A program made the position numbers and the translations under genes. Below the pieces are notes generated by a model, which was not told the origin of the DNA, searched no databases, and saw only the letters and a program-made list of their open reading frames with translations. Below are positions 1 through 8,415 of a stretch of DNA of 64,000 bases, piece by piece. The DNA is taken from contig NC_015185.1 of NCBI RefSeq assembly GCF_000191045.1, positions 564,501 to 628,500 of the forward strand, in the 5' to 3' direction. The DNA comes from Desulfurobacterium thermolithotrophum DSM 11699. Lineage in GTDB: Bacteria > Aquificota > Aquificia > Desulfurobacteriales > Desulfurobacteriaceae. The first letter of the stretch is position 1. Each line of letters opens with the position of its first letter.

Positions 1-775
1 GAACGTAACCAGGAGCTCCTGTAGAGCTTATAACTATATCTACAGCTTGAAGCACCGTGTTAAGTTCTGTAAGTGGAAAGGGTTTACCTCCAAATTCTTC
101 TGCTAACTTAACAGCTCTTTCAAAGGTTCTATTAACTACAAAAACTTCTGATACACCATTTGAGAGAAGGTGTTTTACAGCTAGTTCTGCCATTTCACCT
201 GCACCGATTATTGCAACTTTCTTTCCTGAAAAGTTTCCAAATATCTTTTTAGCTAGTTCAACAGCAGCAAAGCTAATCGAAACTGCATTTTTTGAAATTC
301 CTGTTTCTGTTCTCACTCTTTTTGAAACTTTTAAAGCTGTTTCACAGAAGCGACACATTACAGTTCCAATCGTTCCAAGTTCTTTTGCAGTTTGAAATGC
401 GTCTTTAAACTGTCCTACTATCTGTGGTTCTCCAACCACCATTGAGTCAAGACTCGAAGCTACATAAAATCCATGCTTGATAGCTTCTTTTTGTTCCTTT
501 TTGTAGAAAAATTGGTTAATTTCTTCTACTGTAGCAGACTTTCTCTCGATTAAAAATTCGTATATTTCCTTGAAAGGATTAGAAGCCCTTGAAGTAAAGT
601 AAATTTCAACGCGGTTACATGTAGAAAGAATTATGCATTCCTCAACAGAAGAAATTGAATTCATCTGAAGAAGAGCATTTTCTATTTCATCTCCTTTGAA
701 AGCATACTTTTCTCTTATTTCAACTGGAGCTGTTTTATGGCTTAACCCTAGGCAGCATAACTTAAGATCTCCCAT
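1..775 (-). CDS. hemA: Glutamyl-tRNA reductase, C-terminus cut by window edge
   Basis: This enzyme makes glutamate-1-semialdehyde from Glu-tRNA, the first committed step of C5-pathway tetrapyrrole synthesis, in the cytoplasm. The reverse strand reads from ATG at 775 without a stop to base 1 (about 258 codons). The N-terminus MGDLKLCCLGLSHKTAPVEI is typical; the catalytic Cys lies in STCNRVEIY near residue 53, and the NADPH-binding motif GAGEMAELAVKHL follows at about residue 180. A weak GGGG-type ribosome site overlaps the end of the upstream cytochrome-assembly-like gene, 2 bases away. The pairing with a CcsA/HemX-like gene is the classic hemX-hemA arrangement. The dimerisation domain lies outside the window. 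Confidence 0.95.
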   Translation of the reverse strand, partial: MGDLKLCCLGLSHKTAPVEIREKYAFKGDEIENALLQMNSISSVEECIILSTCNRVEIYFTSRASNPFKEIYEFLIERKSATVEEINQFFYKKEQKEAIKHGFYVASSLDSMVVGEPQIVGQFKDAFQTAKELGTIGTVMCRFCETALKVSKRVRTETGISKNAVSISFAAVELAKKIFGNFSGKKVAIIGAGEMAELAVKHLLSNGVSEVFVVNRTFERAVKLAEEFGGKPFPLTELNTVLQAVDIVISSTGAPGYV

Positions 776-777
776 CA

Positions 778-1596
778 CTACCCCTTAAATGAATGGATAT
801 CTTTGTCTGAAAAAAAGTTTATTCCTAAAAAGTTTAATACTATCAATAAGAAGCCAAACATAGACATATAGCAAAGCTTTTTTCCTTTCCAATTGTTGTA
901 AAGATATAGGTGGATAATGCCAGCGTATGTAAACCAGGTAACAAGTGTTGCTATTTCCTTAGGATGCCAAGACCAGTAAGAACCAAAAATTTTTTCAGAC
1001 CAAATTGCTCCTGCAAACATCGAAATTGTTATGAACATAAATCCTACTGTAAGCGAATGATATACAATAGACTCCAATAAAGAAAGAGACGTTAGTTTGT
1101 GATAAAACACCGAGAATTTCTTTTTCTTTAAGTGTCTCTCAAAGATTAGGTATATAAGAGATGTTATAGCTGCAAAGACAAAAGCACTGTATCCAAGAAA
1201 TGCAGAAACAATGTGTGTAACCCCTACTACTCCAACAGGGAAGATATTTTTAGGAATTCCTGATGCTAAAGAAGCAACGATTAAAGAAATTGCTGCCCAG
1301 GGCATAAGAAATGTTCCTGATATTGAAAACTTATGCTTTGTAGAAAAGTAAAGAAAAATAGAAACAGTACTAATACCAAAGAGCAAAAAAGCTCCTTTCT
1401 CTGTAAAGAGAGATACTCCTCCCCCTGTTCCTGCAAGAAGAATAACTGCTATTAGATTTGTTAAAAAGCCAATCCTTGCACCATAAAGACCAACAGTAGC
1501 AAGTTTGTCTTTTCTAAGAACAAGAAACAGCAAATAGTGCAAAGCTGAAATAACATATAAAACAGCTGTTGTATATATAAAGCTATCTGTGCTCAT
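778..1596 (-). CDS. CcsA/HemX-like cytochrome c assembly membrane protein
   Basis: A 272-residue protein with about eight predicted membrane helices and the tryptophan-rich heme-handling motif GSYWSWHPKE near residue 220, diagnostic of the CcmC/CcmF/CcsA superfamily. Known family members either carry heme for c-type cytochrome maturation (CcsA/ResC) or, as HemX, modulate glutamyl-tRNA reductase levels. Position directly before hemA (stop 778, hemA start 775) and small size favour the HemX type, but the WWD-like motif is also that of CcsA, so the exact role is not settled. Its ATG overlaps the aroD stop by four bases (ATGA), so the two are translationally coupled. Confidence 0.85.
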   Translation of the reverse strand: MSTDSFIYTTAVLYVISALHYLLFLVLRKDKLATVGLYGARIGFLTNLIAVILLAGTGGGVSLFTEKGAFLLFGISTVSIFLYFSTKHKFSISGTFLMPWAAISLIVASLASGIPKNIFPVGVVGVTHIVSAFLGYSAFVFAAITSLIYLIFERHLKKKKFSVFYHKLTSLSLLESIVYHSLTVGFMFITISMFAGAIWSEKIFGSYWSWHPKEIATLVTWFTYAGIIHLYLYNNWKGKKLCYMSMFGFLLIVLNFLGINFFSDKDIHSFKG

Positions 1597-2336
1597 GATG
1601 ATAGATTATACCTTATTTTTTCTTTTTCAAATTCAGGATAAAATTCACAAAGTAATTTTATAAGTTTTTCTGCTTCTATCTGTCCTGGAGCTACAGGTTT
1701 TCCAAAGAATGTGTAGGTTAAAAGCGAACCGAAGGAAAATCCAACTACTCGTGTAAACTTTCCACTTTCTCCCATTACCATGAAAATTTTGGGGTGGTTA
1801 AATTTACTTAGAGTACAGCAAACTTTTGCTGCATCCTCTTTTTTCCTTCCAGTAAAAGCCAGTTTAACTATGTCAGCACCTGATTCAACAGCTCTATTGA
1901 AAATTTCCTCTATTTCCTTTTCTGCTGGTGTCTTTTCAAAGTCGTGGTAGGAGACGATTAAAACTTTGTGTTCCTTCCTAACAAGATTTTTTACATCCGG
2001 CAAGATTTCGGATCGGAGTTCGATATCAACAGCTCCTGTAGCAGGGTGTTTTACAATCTCTTTAAAAAGCTCAAGTCTTATCTGTTCGCTCTTCTTAAAT
2101 TTACCACCTTCCCAGTCCGGTCTTAGAGTTGATACTGTATAAAATCCAAAATCGGCTATTCCGTCCAGAAAGTTCTTGATAAATTCTCTACTTACTTCAC
2201 TTAGTAGGTCTACTCTTGCTTCAATAAGGTCAATCTTCAACTCTCTCGCTTTCTCAAGGTTCTCCTTCAGCCTTGTGTCGTTCAGTGCAACGATTACCCT
2301 TGGAATACTACCCAGCTCTACAGTTCCTATTTGCAT
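1593..2336 (-). CDS. aroD: Type I 3-dehydroquinate dehydratase
   Basis: Third step of the shikimate pathway, dehydrating 3-dehydroquinate by Schiff-base chemistry. The 247 residues match the length of the class I enzyme. Seen in order are EARVDLL (substrate-binding Glu-Ala-Arg), SYHDFEKTP with the catalytic His, KLAF with the Schiff-base Lys near 165, and the C-terminal signature GSLLTYTFFGKPVAPGQ. It sits in a minus-strand operon, starting 1 base after the DUF190 gene and overlapping the CcsA/HemX-like gene by four bases. Nothing unusual apart from the mixed aromatic, pilus and heme content of the operon. Confidence 0.95.
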   Translation of the reverse strand: MQIGTVELGSIPRVIVALNDTRLKENLEKARELKIDLIEARVDLLSEVSREFIKNFLDGIADFGFYTVSTLRPDWEGGKFKKSEQIRLELFKEIVKHPATGAVDIELRSEILPDVKNLVRKEHKVLIVSYHDFEKTPAEKEIEEIFNRAVESGADIVKLAFTGRKKEDAAKVCCTLSKFNHPKIFMVMGESGKFTRVVGFSFGSLLTYTFFGKPVAPGQIEAEKLIKLLCEFYPEFEKEKIRYNLSS

Positions 2337-2337
2337 C

Positions 2338-2676
2338 TCAGCTCCTGTGTCTGTAGGCTATTACTTCCACGTCTTCAAGGACTACAAGTCCTTCTTCGAT
2401 TATTCTATCAAGAACTTTCAAAAACTCCCTAATTTTTTCTTCTCTATCTATTATTTCAATAACAACTGGCAAGTTTTGGGAAAGACGCCAGACCGAGAAA
2501 GTTTTAAATTCAGAGTGACTTCCTATCCCAGCAACTGCCTTTAAAACAGTAGCTCCGGCAATGTTGTTCTCTTTAACGAGTTCCAGTATGTATTCCCAAA
2601 GGGGTTTTCCTTCAAACTTATCCTCAAGACTGATGAATATTCTCAGTAGCTTTCTCCTTCCTGCCAGCCCTTTCAT
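2338..2676 (-). CDS. DUF190 family small protein
   Basis: A 112-residue protein with the typical DUF190 pattern: KLLRIFISLEDKFEGKPLWE, then an AGATVLKAVAGIGSH segment and a C-terminal strand with VVLEDVEVIAYR. DUF190 proteins have a ferredoxin-like, PII/CutA-related fold and are thought to be small regulators; some are encoded with CrcB fluoride exporters or CBS proteins. No such partner is present here. It lies between pilB (gap of 1 base) and aroD (gap of 1 base) and is certainly co-transcribed with them. Function unknown. Confidence 0.8.
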   Translation of the reverse strand: MKGLAGRRKLLRIFISLEDKFEGKPLWEYILELVKENNIAGATVLKAVAGIGSHSEFKTFSVWRLSQNLPVVIEIIDREEKIREFLKVLDRIIEEGLVVLEDVEVIAYRHRS

Positions 2677-2677
2677 A

Positions 2678-4384
2678 TCAATAGTTCCTTGTAACCCGAA
2701 GAACTTCTTCTGGTGTTGTTATTCCTTTGCAAATTTTAGCCTTTCCAATTTCTCTTAATGTTCTCATTCCGTATTTTACCGCTATTTTTCTTATTTCGTC
2801 AGTATTTTTTCCTTTGATTATTGCATCTCTTATTTCTGGTGTCATTTCCATAACTTCATAAAGAGCTACTCTTCCTTTATAACCGGTAAAATTGCACTGT
2901 TCACAACCTTTGCCTCTAAACGGTTGAAAAGAAAAAATCTCTTTTTCGGTAAAACCGATTTCTTTTAAAACTTCTAAAGGATACTGATAAGGTTCTTTAC
3001 AGTAAGGACATATACGTCTTGCTAGTCTTTGAGCAACAATCAATATAATTGAAGATGAAACGAGAAAGTTTTCTATTCCCATATCAATAAGCCTTGTAAC
3101 TGTACTTGGAGCATCATTTGTATGAAGAGTAGAAAGGACAAGGTGTCCCGTAAGAGCTGCTTCAATAGCTATTTCTGCAGTTTCAGTATCTCGAATTTCT
3201 CCAACCATTATAACGTCTGGGTCTTGACGCAAGAAAGCTCTTAGAGCTCTTGAAAAAGTTAATCCTATTTCTGGTTTAACATGTACTTGATTAACTCCAT
3301 AAAGATTATACTCAACAGGGTCTTCGACAGTCATTATATTGATTTCAGGAGTATTTATTGCAAGGAGCGAAGAGTAAAGAGTAGTAGTTTTTCCTGAACC
3401 TGTTGGACCTGTTACAAGAATCATTCCATAAGGAGAACGTATTGCTCTTGTAAGTAGCTTATATTCTCTATCCTCTAATCCCAATTCTGAAAGATCAAGT
3501 TTTAGACTTTCCTTATCAAGAATCCTTAAAACAATTTTTTCCCCATAAATTGTTGGTACAGTAGAAACTCTAAAGTCAATTTCTCTTCCTTTAAATCTAA
3601 CTTTTATTCTTCCATCTTGAGGAAGTCTTTTTTCAGCTATATCGAGATTGCTAAGTACTTTTAATCTCGCTGCAACAGCATCTTTTACTTCTGAAGGATA
3701 CTTTGCGGCTAAGTGAAGAACTCCATCTATTCTGTATCTAATCCTGAGCTCTTTCTCAAAAGGTTCAATGTGAATGTCACTACTTCCTTTATTAAGAGCT
3801 TCTATAATTATTGCATTAACTAACTTTACTATAGGAGCTTGAGTTGCAAGCTGCTTTAAGTCATCTAAAGAGACAATATTAGAACTGAGATTAATTTCTT
3901 CCGTTTCTAAGTCTTTTTCCTTTTCTCTAATAAGCTCATTTTTTAGCTTTGAAAAAAATTCTTCTTCAGCTTTTCCATAAATTTTTTCTATCTTTTCCTT
4001 AATTCTAAATGGCAAGGCAACAAAAGGCTGTATTCTAAATCCAGTTGAAAAGCGGACTTTTTCTATCGTTTGAATGTCTGAAGGATCAAACATTGCTAAT
4101 TTTAAAGTTGGTCCTGATTTTGCAAATGGAATTAAAATGAACTTCTCGGCAGTAGTTCTTGGAATAATTTTTGCAATTATCGGAGGAATAGAAATCCTTC
4201 TTAAATCAACGGAGGGAACTTTAAAATATTCAGAAAGAAGAGATAAAAGTTTTTCTTCTGTAGCTAATTTTGAGTTAACAAGATACTTAAGCCAATCTTC
4301 CTCTCCATCCTTTAGCGATTTAGAAGAAATTCCTAAGCGCTTAAAGATAAATTCCTTTAGTTTATCTTCATCAGCTTTAAGCAT
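2678..4384 (-). CDS. pilB: Type IV pilus assembly / type II secretion ATPase (PilB/GspE)
   Basis: A hexameric ATPase at the cytoplasmic face of the inner membrane that powers pilus extension or type II secretion. The N-terminal 150 residues resemble the MshEN (GspE N) domain. The motor domain shows Walker [11 protein letters not shown] near residue 325, the Asp box VGEIRDTETA, the His box LSTLHTNDA, and a zinc-binding C-terminal insert with CPYC and CEQC pairs. 568 residues is normal for PilB. No other pilus gene is adjacent, so PilB versus GspE cannot be decided from this window. It follows a 206-residue HTH gene after 16 bases in one operon. Confidence 0.9.
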   Translation of the reverse strand: MLKADEDKLKEFIFKRLGISSKSLKDGEEDWLKYLVNSKLATEEKLLSLLSEYFKVPSVDLRRISIPPIIAKIIPRTTAEKFILIPFAKSGPTLKLAMFDPSDIQTIEKVRFSTGFRIQPFVALPFRIKEKIEKIYGKAEEEFFSKLKNELIREKEKDLETEEINLSSNIVSLDDLKQLATQAPIVKLVNAIIIEALNKGSSDIHIEPFEKELRIRYRIDGVLHLAAKYPSEVKDAVAARLKVLSNLDIAEKRLPQDGRIKVRFKGREIDFRVSTVPTIYGEKIVLRILDKESLKLDLSELGLEDREYKLLTRAIRSPYGMILVTGPTGSGKTTTLYSSLLAINTPEINIMTVEDPVEYNLYGVNQVHVKPEIGLTFSRALRAFLRQDPDVIMVGEIRDTETAEIAIEAALTGHLVLSTLHTNDAPSTVTRLIDMGIENFLVSSSIILIVAQRLARRICPYCKEPYQYPLEVLKEIGFTEKEIFSFQPFRGKGCEQCNFTGYKGRVALYEVMEMTPEIRDAIIKGKNTDEIRKIAVKYGMRTLREIGKAKICKGITTPEEVLRVTRNY

Positions 4385-4400
4385 TATGCTTTCCTTTGCT

Positions 4401-5021
4401 TTAACCTTTCACAGCTTCACTTAATTTATGAAGAAGATCTGCTGGACTTTTAATAGGGAACTCTATTCTATCAATTACTTCTGGTGCAGAATAATCCTTT
4501 ATTCTTATTCCTACTAATTTACTCTTTAGTTCATCTTTTTTTGTTTCATCAACGGGAAAATCCATTCCTTTAATAGCAGTAAGAACCTCTACTGGCCATG
4601 CTATTCCTAAAAGTTTTGATACGTAAGTTTCGCAAACTGAAATAACAAACGGAATATAGTCTCTTCCTGCTTTTACTTCTTGATAGGCAAGCTTGGCAAG
4701 TCCACCAGCGGTATGAACTTTTACATCTTTTGCTTCAAGTTCTCCTTGAAGTTTTAATAAGACAACTTCAGGATCTGCAGAGAGTATGTTTCTTACGGTT
4801 TGCTTTGTAATTCCTATAAATTCTGCAATTTCATCTTCGGTTTTAAATCCCTCTTCTTTTAAAACAACAGCATAAGCAGCTTCCATAAGACTTGGAATCC
4901 ATGTTAAATTCCTGTACTCAAAAAGTTTTCGTGGTCCTCCTATAATTTCGAGAGCTTTTAAAAAAACTCTCAATGCTAAAGTATCGTAATCTACTTCTTT
5001 AGGACTTACTTGAATAACCAT
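4401..5021 (-). CDS. HTH regulator, possibly of the near-KaiC regulatory-domain type
   Basis: A 206-residue protein. Residues 50-85 form a helix-turn-helix with a recognition-helix sequence EIAEFIGITKQTVRNIL. The middle (KVHTAGGLAKLAYQEVKAG) and C-terminal part contain no motif I can name with certainty. The pattern recalls the regulatory domain often encoded beside KaiC-like ATPases in archaea and Aquificota (inference from memory, not verified). It is the first gene of the operon leading to pilB, so it may control the pilus ATPase or itself. The ATG is preceded by a GGGGG ribosome site at 5027-5031. Confidence 0.55.
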   Translation of the reverse strand: MVIQVSPKEVDYDTLALRVFLKALEIIGGPRKLFEYRNLTWIPSLMEAAYAVVLKEEGFKTEDEIAEFIGITKQTVRNILSADPEVVLLKLQGELEAKDVKVHTAGGLAKLAYQEVKAGRDYIPFVISVCETYVSKLLGIAWPVEVLTAIKGMDFPVDETKKDELKSKLVGIRIKDYSAPEVIDRIEFPIKSPADLLHKLSEAVKG

Positions 5022-5133
5022 GACAACCCCCTTTCATTACATTTTTCTCTATATCAACGTTGCTCGTTTCCTTTTCTACATAAAAAAAACTTTCTTAAGT
5101 TATTTGTGATGTTTCTATTACTCCTTTTTATTA

Positions 5134-5139
5134 TATAAT
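5134..5139 (+). promoter_or_regulatory. Candidate -10 box upstream of fabF
   Basis: A perfect TATAAT lies 45 bases before the fabF ATG in the 162-base gap between the divergent HTH gene and fabF. No convincing -35 hexamer is found at 16-18 bases upstream (GTTTCT at 5111-5116 is poor), so the assignment rests on the -10 alone. The same gap must also hold the promoter for the minus-strand operon. Confidence 0.35.
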
Positions 5140-5183
5140 TTTGTCCAAAATATTAATCAATCTTAAGACTTAGGAGACAGAAC

Positions 5184-6416
5184 ATGAGAAGAGTAGTTAT
5201 TACAGGTATTGGTGTAGTTTCTCCTGCAGGAAGTAATTCTAAAACTTTTTGGGAAAATATTACAGCCGGAAAATCGGCAGTATCTAAAATAACTAAATTT
5301 GATGCATCTAACTATCCTGTTCAAATAGCAGCTGAAGTAAAAGATTTTGATCCTTTAAAGTACTTTGATAAAAAAGAAGTTAGAAGAACAGACCCTTTTA
5401 TTCAGTTTGCTATGGGAGCTGCTGTCCAGGCTGTAAAAAGTGCAGGTTTAGAATCTGACAAAATTAATCCAGAAAGAGTAGGTGTTTTAATCGGTTCAGG
5501 AATAGGTGGAATTACAACAATTGAAGACCAGCATAAAACTCTTTTGGAAAAAGGACCTAAAAGAGTTTCTCCGTATTGTGTTCCAATGGAAATTATAAAT
5601 ATGGCTTCCGGTCTTGTATCAATAAAATTCGGTTTTAAAGGTCCAAATATCTCTGTCGTAACTGCCTGTGCTACAGGAACTCACGCTATTGGAGAAGCTT
5701 ATAGAACAATTAAGTATGGTGATGCTGATGTTATGATAGCTGGAGGAGCTGAAAGTGCTATTACTCCTCTAAGTATTGCCGGATTTGCTGCGGCAAGAGC
5801 TCTTTCTACAAGAAATGACGAACCAGAGAAAGCCAGCAGACCTTTTGAGAAAAATAGAAACGGTTTCGTAATGGGTGAAGGTGCTGGAATAGTTGTTCTT
5901 GAGGAGTATGAACACGCTAAACGGAGAGGAGCTCCAATACTTGCTGAGGTTGTAGGATACGGAACAAGTGGTGATGCATATCACATGACAGCTCCAGCTC
6001 CAGGTGGTGAAGGAGCGGCAAGAGCTATAAGGAATGCTTTAAAGGATGCAAAAATTTCTTCCGAAATGATTGAATATGTGAATGCCCATGGAACCTCAAC
6101 TAAATTTAATGACCTTTACGAAACTTTAGCTATAAAAAGTATCTTTGGGGATCATGCTTATAAATTAAAAATAAGTAGTATTAAATCTATGATAGGACAT
6201 CTTCTTGGTGCTGCTGGAGGAGTTGAGGTTATTTCTTCTGTCTTGACACTTCAAACGGGAGTTATTCCTCCAACCATAAACTACGAAGAGCCAGATCCTG
6301 AATGTGATCTTGATTATGTACCAAATGAGGCTATAGAGATGAACGTAAACTATGTTCTAAAGAATTCTTTTGGGTTTGGCGGAACTAACGCTTGTTTAGT
6401 GCTTAAGAGGGTATAA
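5184..6416 (+). CDS. fabF: Beta-ketoacyl-ACP synthase II
   Basis: Condenses acyl-ACP with malonyl-ACP in fatty acid elongation. The 410 residues show the thiolase-fold triad: Cys in [14 protein letters not shown] near 163, His in [11 protein letters not shown] near 300, and Lys/His in [14 protein letters not shown] near 330-340, with the C-terminal FGFGGTNA loop. It begins the long plus-strand operon; an AGGAG ribosome site precedes the ATG. The acyl carrier protein gene that usually precedes fabF is absent here. fabZ lies in the same operon. Confidence 0.96.
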   Translation: MRRVVITGIGVVSPAGSNSKTFWENITAGKSAVSKITKFDASNYPVQIAAEVKDFDPLKYFDKKEVRRTDPFIQFAMGAAVQAVKSAGLESDKINPERVGVLIGSGIGGITTIEDQHKTLLEKGPKRVSPYCVPMEIINMASGLVSIKFGFKGPNISVVTACATGTHAIGEAYRTIKYGDADVMIAGGAESAITPLSIAGFAAARALSTRNDEPEKASRPFEKNRNGFVMGEGAGIVVLEEYEHAKRRGAPILAEVVGYGTSGDAYHMTAPAPGGEGAARAIRNALKDAKISSEMIEYVNAHGTSTKFNDLYETLAIKSIFGDHAYKLKISSIKSMIGHLLGAAGGVEVISSVLTLQTGVIPPTINYEEPDPECDLDYVPNEAIEMNVNYVLKNSFGFGGTNACLVLKRV

Positions 6417-6419
6417 GGT

Positions 6420-7124
6420 TTGGAGAAAAAGAGTTTTGAAGAGCTCGAAAGGAAGATAAACTACTTTTTTAAGGATAAGAAACTTTTGAAAAAGGCACTA
6501 ACGCACAAATCCTTTTCTTTTGAAAAGGATAGCGAGGAAAATTATGAAGTTCTTGAGTTTCTTGGAGATGCAGTAATAGGACTTATTGTAAGTGAGGAGT
6601 TAATAAAACGTTTTCCTACAAAAACGGAAGGAGAACTTTCACAGATAAGAGCTTTTCTTGTAAGTGAACCTTCCCTTTCTGAACTTGCGAAAACGGTAGA
6701 TTTAGGAAGTTATATATACCTTGGAAAGGGAGAGCATCTTTCTGGAGGAAGGGAAAAGAGCTCCATACTTTGTGATGTTTTTGAATCTCTTTTTGGTGCT
6801 ATTTATCTTGATGGTGGATTTGAGAATGCTAAAGAAGTATTCAAAAGAAATTTTCTTATGAAGTTATGGGAAATACTTGAGGAAGCTGTTACTTATAAAG
6901 ACTTTAAAAGTTTTCTTCAAGAAGTTACCCAGAAAGAATTTAAGGTTATTCCTTCGTATTCAGTTATAAAGGCAGAAGGTCCTGAACACGAGAAGATTTT
7001 TACGGTTGAATGCAGGGTAAAAGACTTAAAAACTGTTTCTACTGGAAAGTCCAAAAGAAGTGCTGAACAGCAAGCTGCAAAAGAAATGCTAAAAGTTTTG
7101 GGAGTTATAGATGAAAATAGATGA
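6420..7124 (+). CDS. rnc: Ribonuclease III
   Basis: Processes double-stranded RNA, notably rRNA precursors. The catalytic domain shows NYEVLEFLGDAVIGL (the RNase III signature, usually ERLEFLGDAVL) near residue 40 and DVFESLFGAIYLDGG near 115, both supplying acidic metal ligands; a double-stranded-RNA-binding domain occupies residues 155-230. The start is TTG at 6420, three bases after the fabF stop, consistent with coupled translation. fabF-rnc adjacency is common in bacteria. Confidence 0.95.
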   Translation: MEKKSFEELERKINYFFKDKKLLKKALTHKSFSFEKDSEENYEVLEFLGDAVIGLIVSEELIKRFPTKTEGELSQIRAFLVSEPSLSELAKTVDLGSYIYLGKGEHLSGGREKSSILCDVFESLFGAIYLDGGFENAKEVFKRNFLMKLWEILEEAVTYKDFKSFLQEVTQKEFKVIPSYSVIKAEGPEHEKIFTVECRVKDLKTVSTGKSKRSAEQQAAKEMLKVLGVIDENR

Positions 7125-7683
7125 TATTAGACTACTTCTTGTTTCTTCTTCTCCCCGAAGGAAAGAAATTCTATCGATGGTTGGTATTTCTTTTAGAGTC
7201 TTAAAATCTTCGGTTGAAGAAGAAATTCTTTCTTCTCCTATTGAAACAGCAGTGAAAAATGCAGAAAAGAAGGTTCTCAGTGTAAAGGATAACCAGCAGA
7301 AGGAAGAGATTGCACTTGCAGCTGATACAATAGTTATTCTTGATAATAAAATCCTTGGAAAACCAAAAGATAAAATAGAAGCTTTAAATTTTTTAAAAAA
7401 ACTTTCAGGAAGATGGCATACAGTTATAACCGGCTTTTCTCTTCGTTTCCCAGATGGTAGATTAATAAGCTCATTTGAAGAAAGTAAAGTTAAATTTAAG
7501 AAATTATCTTTATCTGAAATAGAGTGGTATGTCTCTACAGAAGAACCTCTTGATAAAGCAGGTGCTTACGGAATACAGGGAATAGGCGCTTTATTTATAG
7601 AAAAAATAGAAGGGGACTTTTTTAATGTTATGGGTTTACCTATAAGCAGGATTTACGATATACTTAGTTTAGAGTTGATTTAG
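7111..7683 (+). CDS. maf: Maf-like nucleoside triphosphate pyrophosphatase
   Basis: Maf proteins hydrolyse non-canonical or methylated nucleoside triphosphates and in some bacteria influence septation. The 190-residue protein begins with the Maf signature SSSPRRKEIL, has the catalytic-site ADTIV near residue 70 and KPKD after it, and ends with a normal INVMGLP-type segment (here FFNVMGLPISRIY). The ATG overlaps the end of rnc by 14 bases. Subfamily (dTTP/UTP versus 7-methyl-GTP type) is not certain. Confidence 0.92.
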   Translation: MKIDDIRLLLVSSSPRRKEILSMVGISFRVLKSSVEEEILSSPIETAVKNAEKKVLSVKDNQQKEEIALAADTIVILDNKILGKPKDKIEALNFLKKLSGRWHTVITGFSLRFPDGRLISSFEESKVKFKKLSLSEIEWYVSTEEPLDKAGAYGIQGIGALFIEKIEGDFFNVMGLPISRIYDILSLELI

Positions 7684-7707
7684 CCTAAATAATTTAAGGG
7701 TAGAATT

Positions 7708-8415
7708 ATGGACTTAGGAGCTATTACAGCAATTGTTGCCGCAAGTTTTGGAACGTTAGGAATGATTATAGGTTTTATCGTAGGAAAGTTTTCCTTTAAA
7801 GGCCAAGAAATAGAAGAAAGATTAAAAGAAGTGAAAAAAGAAAAGGAATACGAAGAAAAATTATCTTTTCTTTTGGCTAAAATAGAAACTTTAGCCAAAG
7901 AAGTTAAAAACAGAATTACAGAATTCTCAGAAACCTCTATTGCCGAAGTAGAGAAAAAGATAAATGAGCTTACTAAAGAGTTGGAAGTTTTACTAGACGA
8001 ACTTAAAAATCAAAATCTATCAGTAGAAAGCATTAAAGCTTTAGAAAGAGCTCTTTTAGCTATCAAAAATATTAAATTTAATTTGCCTTCTTTAGATGAA
8101 TCTTTGTTAACACAGATAAAGGATAGCCTCATTATTGTTAGAACAGATTTACAGTCTTTACTCATGAAAAGACAAGAAAACTCAAACATACAGGAGTTGA
8201 AAACCTTTCTGGATTCTATTGATTCGGCTATCAAGCTAGCTAAAGAATTGAATGCAAGAGCGGTAAAAAGTGAACTTATTACTCTTGCTAACTCTCTTAA
8301 AAATCCAGATAAAGAGGAACTTTTAAAAGATCTTGATAAGCAGGCTCTTACTTCGAAAGAGTTGGTAATCATGCTTTCTGAAATCAGGAAGAAAATAGAA
8401 GGAGCTAAGAAATGA
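7708..8415 (+). CDS. Membrane-anchored coiled-coil protein of unknown function
   Basis: A 235-residue protein with one hydrophobic helix at residues 5-27 (AITAIVAASFGTLGMIIGF), followed by a charged, heptad-rich region to the C-terminus (Lys/Glu/Leu rich) likely to form coiled coils facing the cytoplasm. No enzyme motif is seen. It overlaps the next gene, a response regulator, by four bases (ATGA), suggesting the two act together, perhaps in polarity, motility or cell-envelope control. That link is inference from gene order only. Confidence 0.7.
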   Translation: MDLGAITAIVAASFGTLGMIIGFIVGKFSFKGQEIEERLKEVKKEKEYEEKLSFLLAKIETLAKEVKNRITEFSETSIAEVEKKINELTKELEVLLDELKNQNLSVESIKALERALLAIKNIKFNLPSLDESLLTQIKDSLIIVRTDLQSLLMKRQENSNIQELKTFLDSIDSAIKLAKELNARAVKSELITLANSLKNPDKEELLKDLDKQALTSKELVIMLSEIRKKIEGAKK

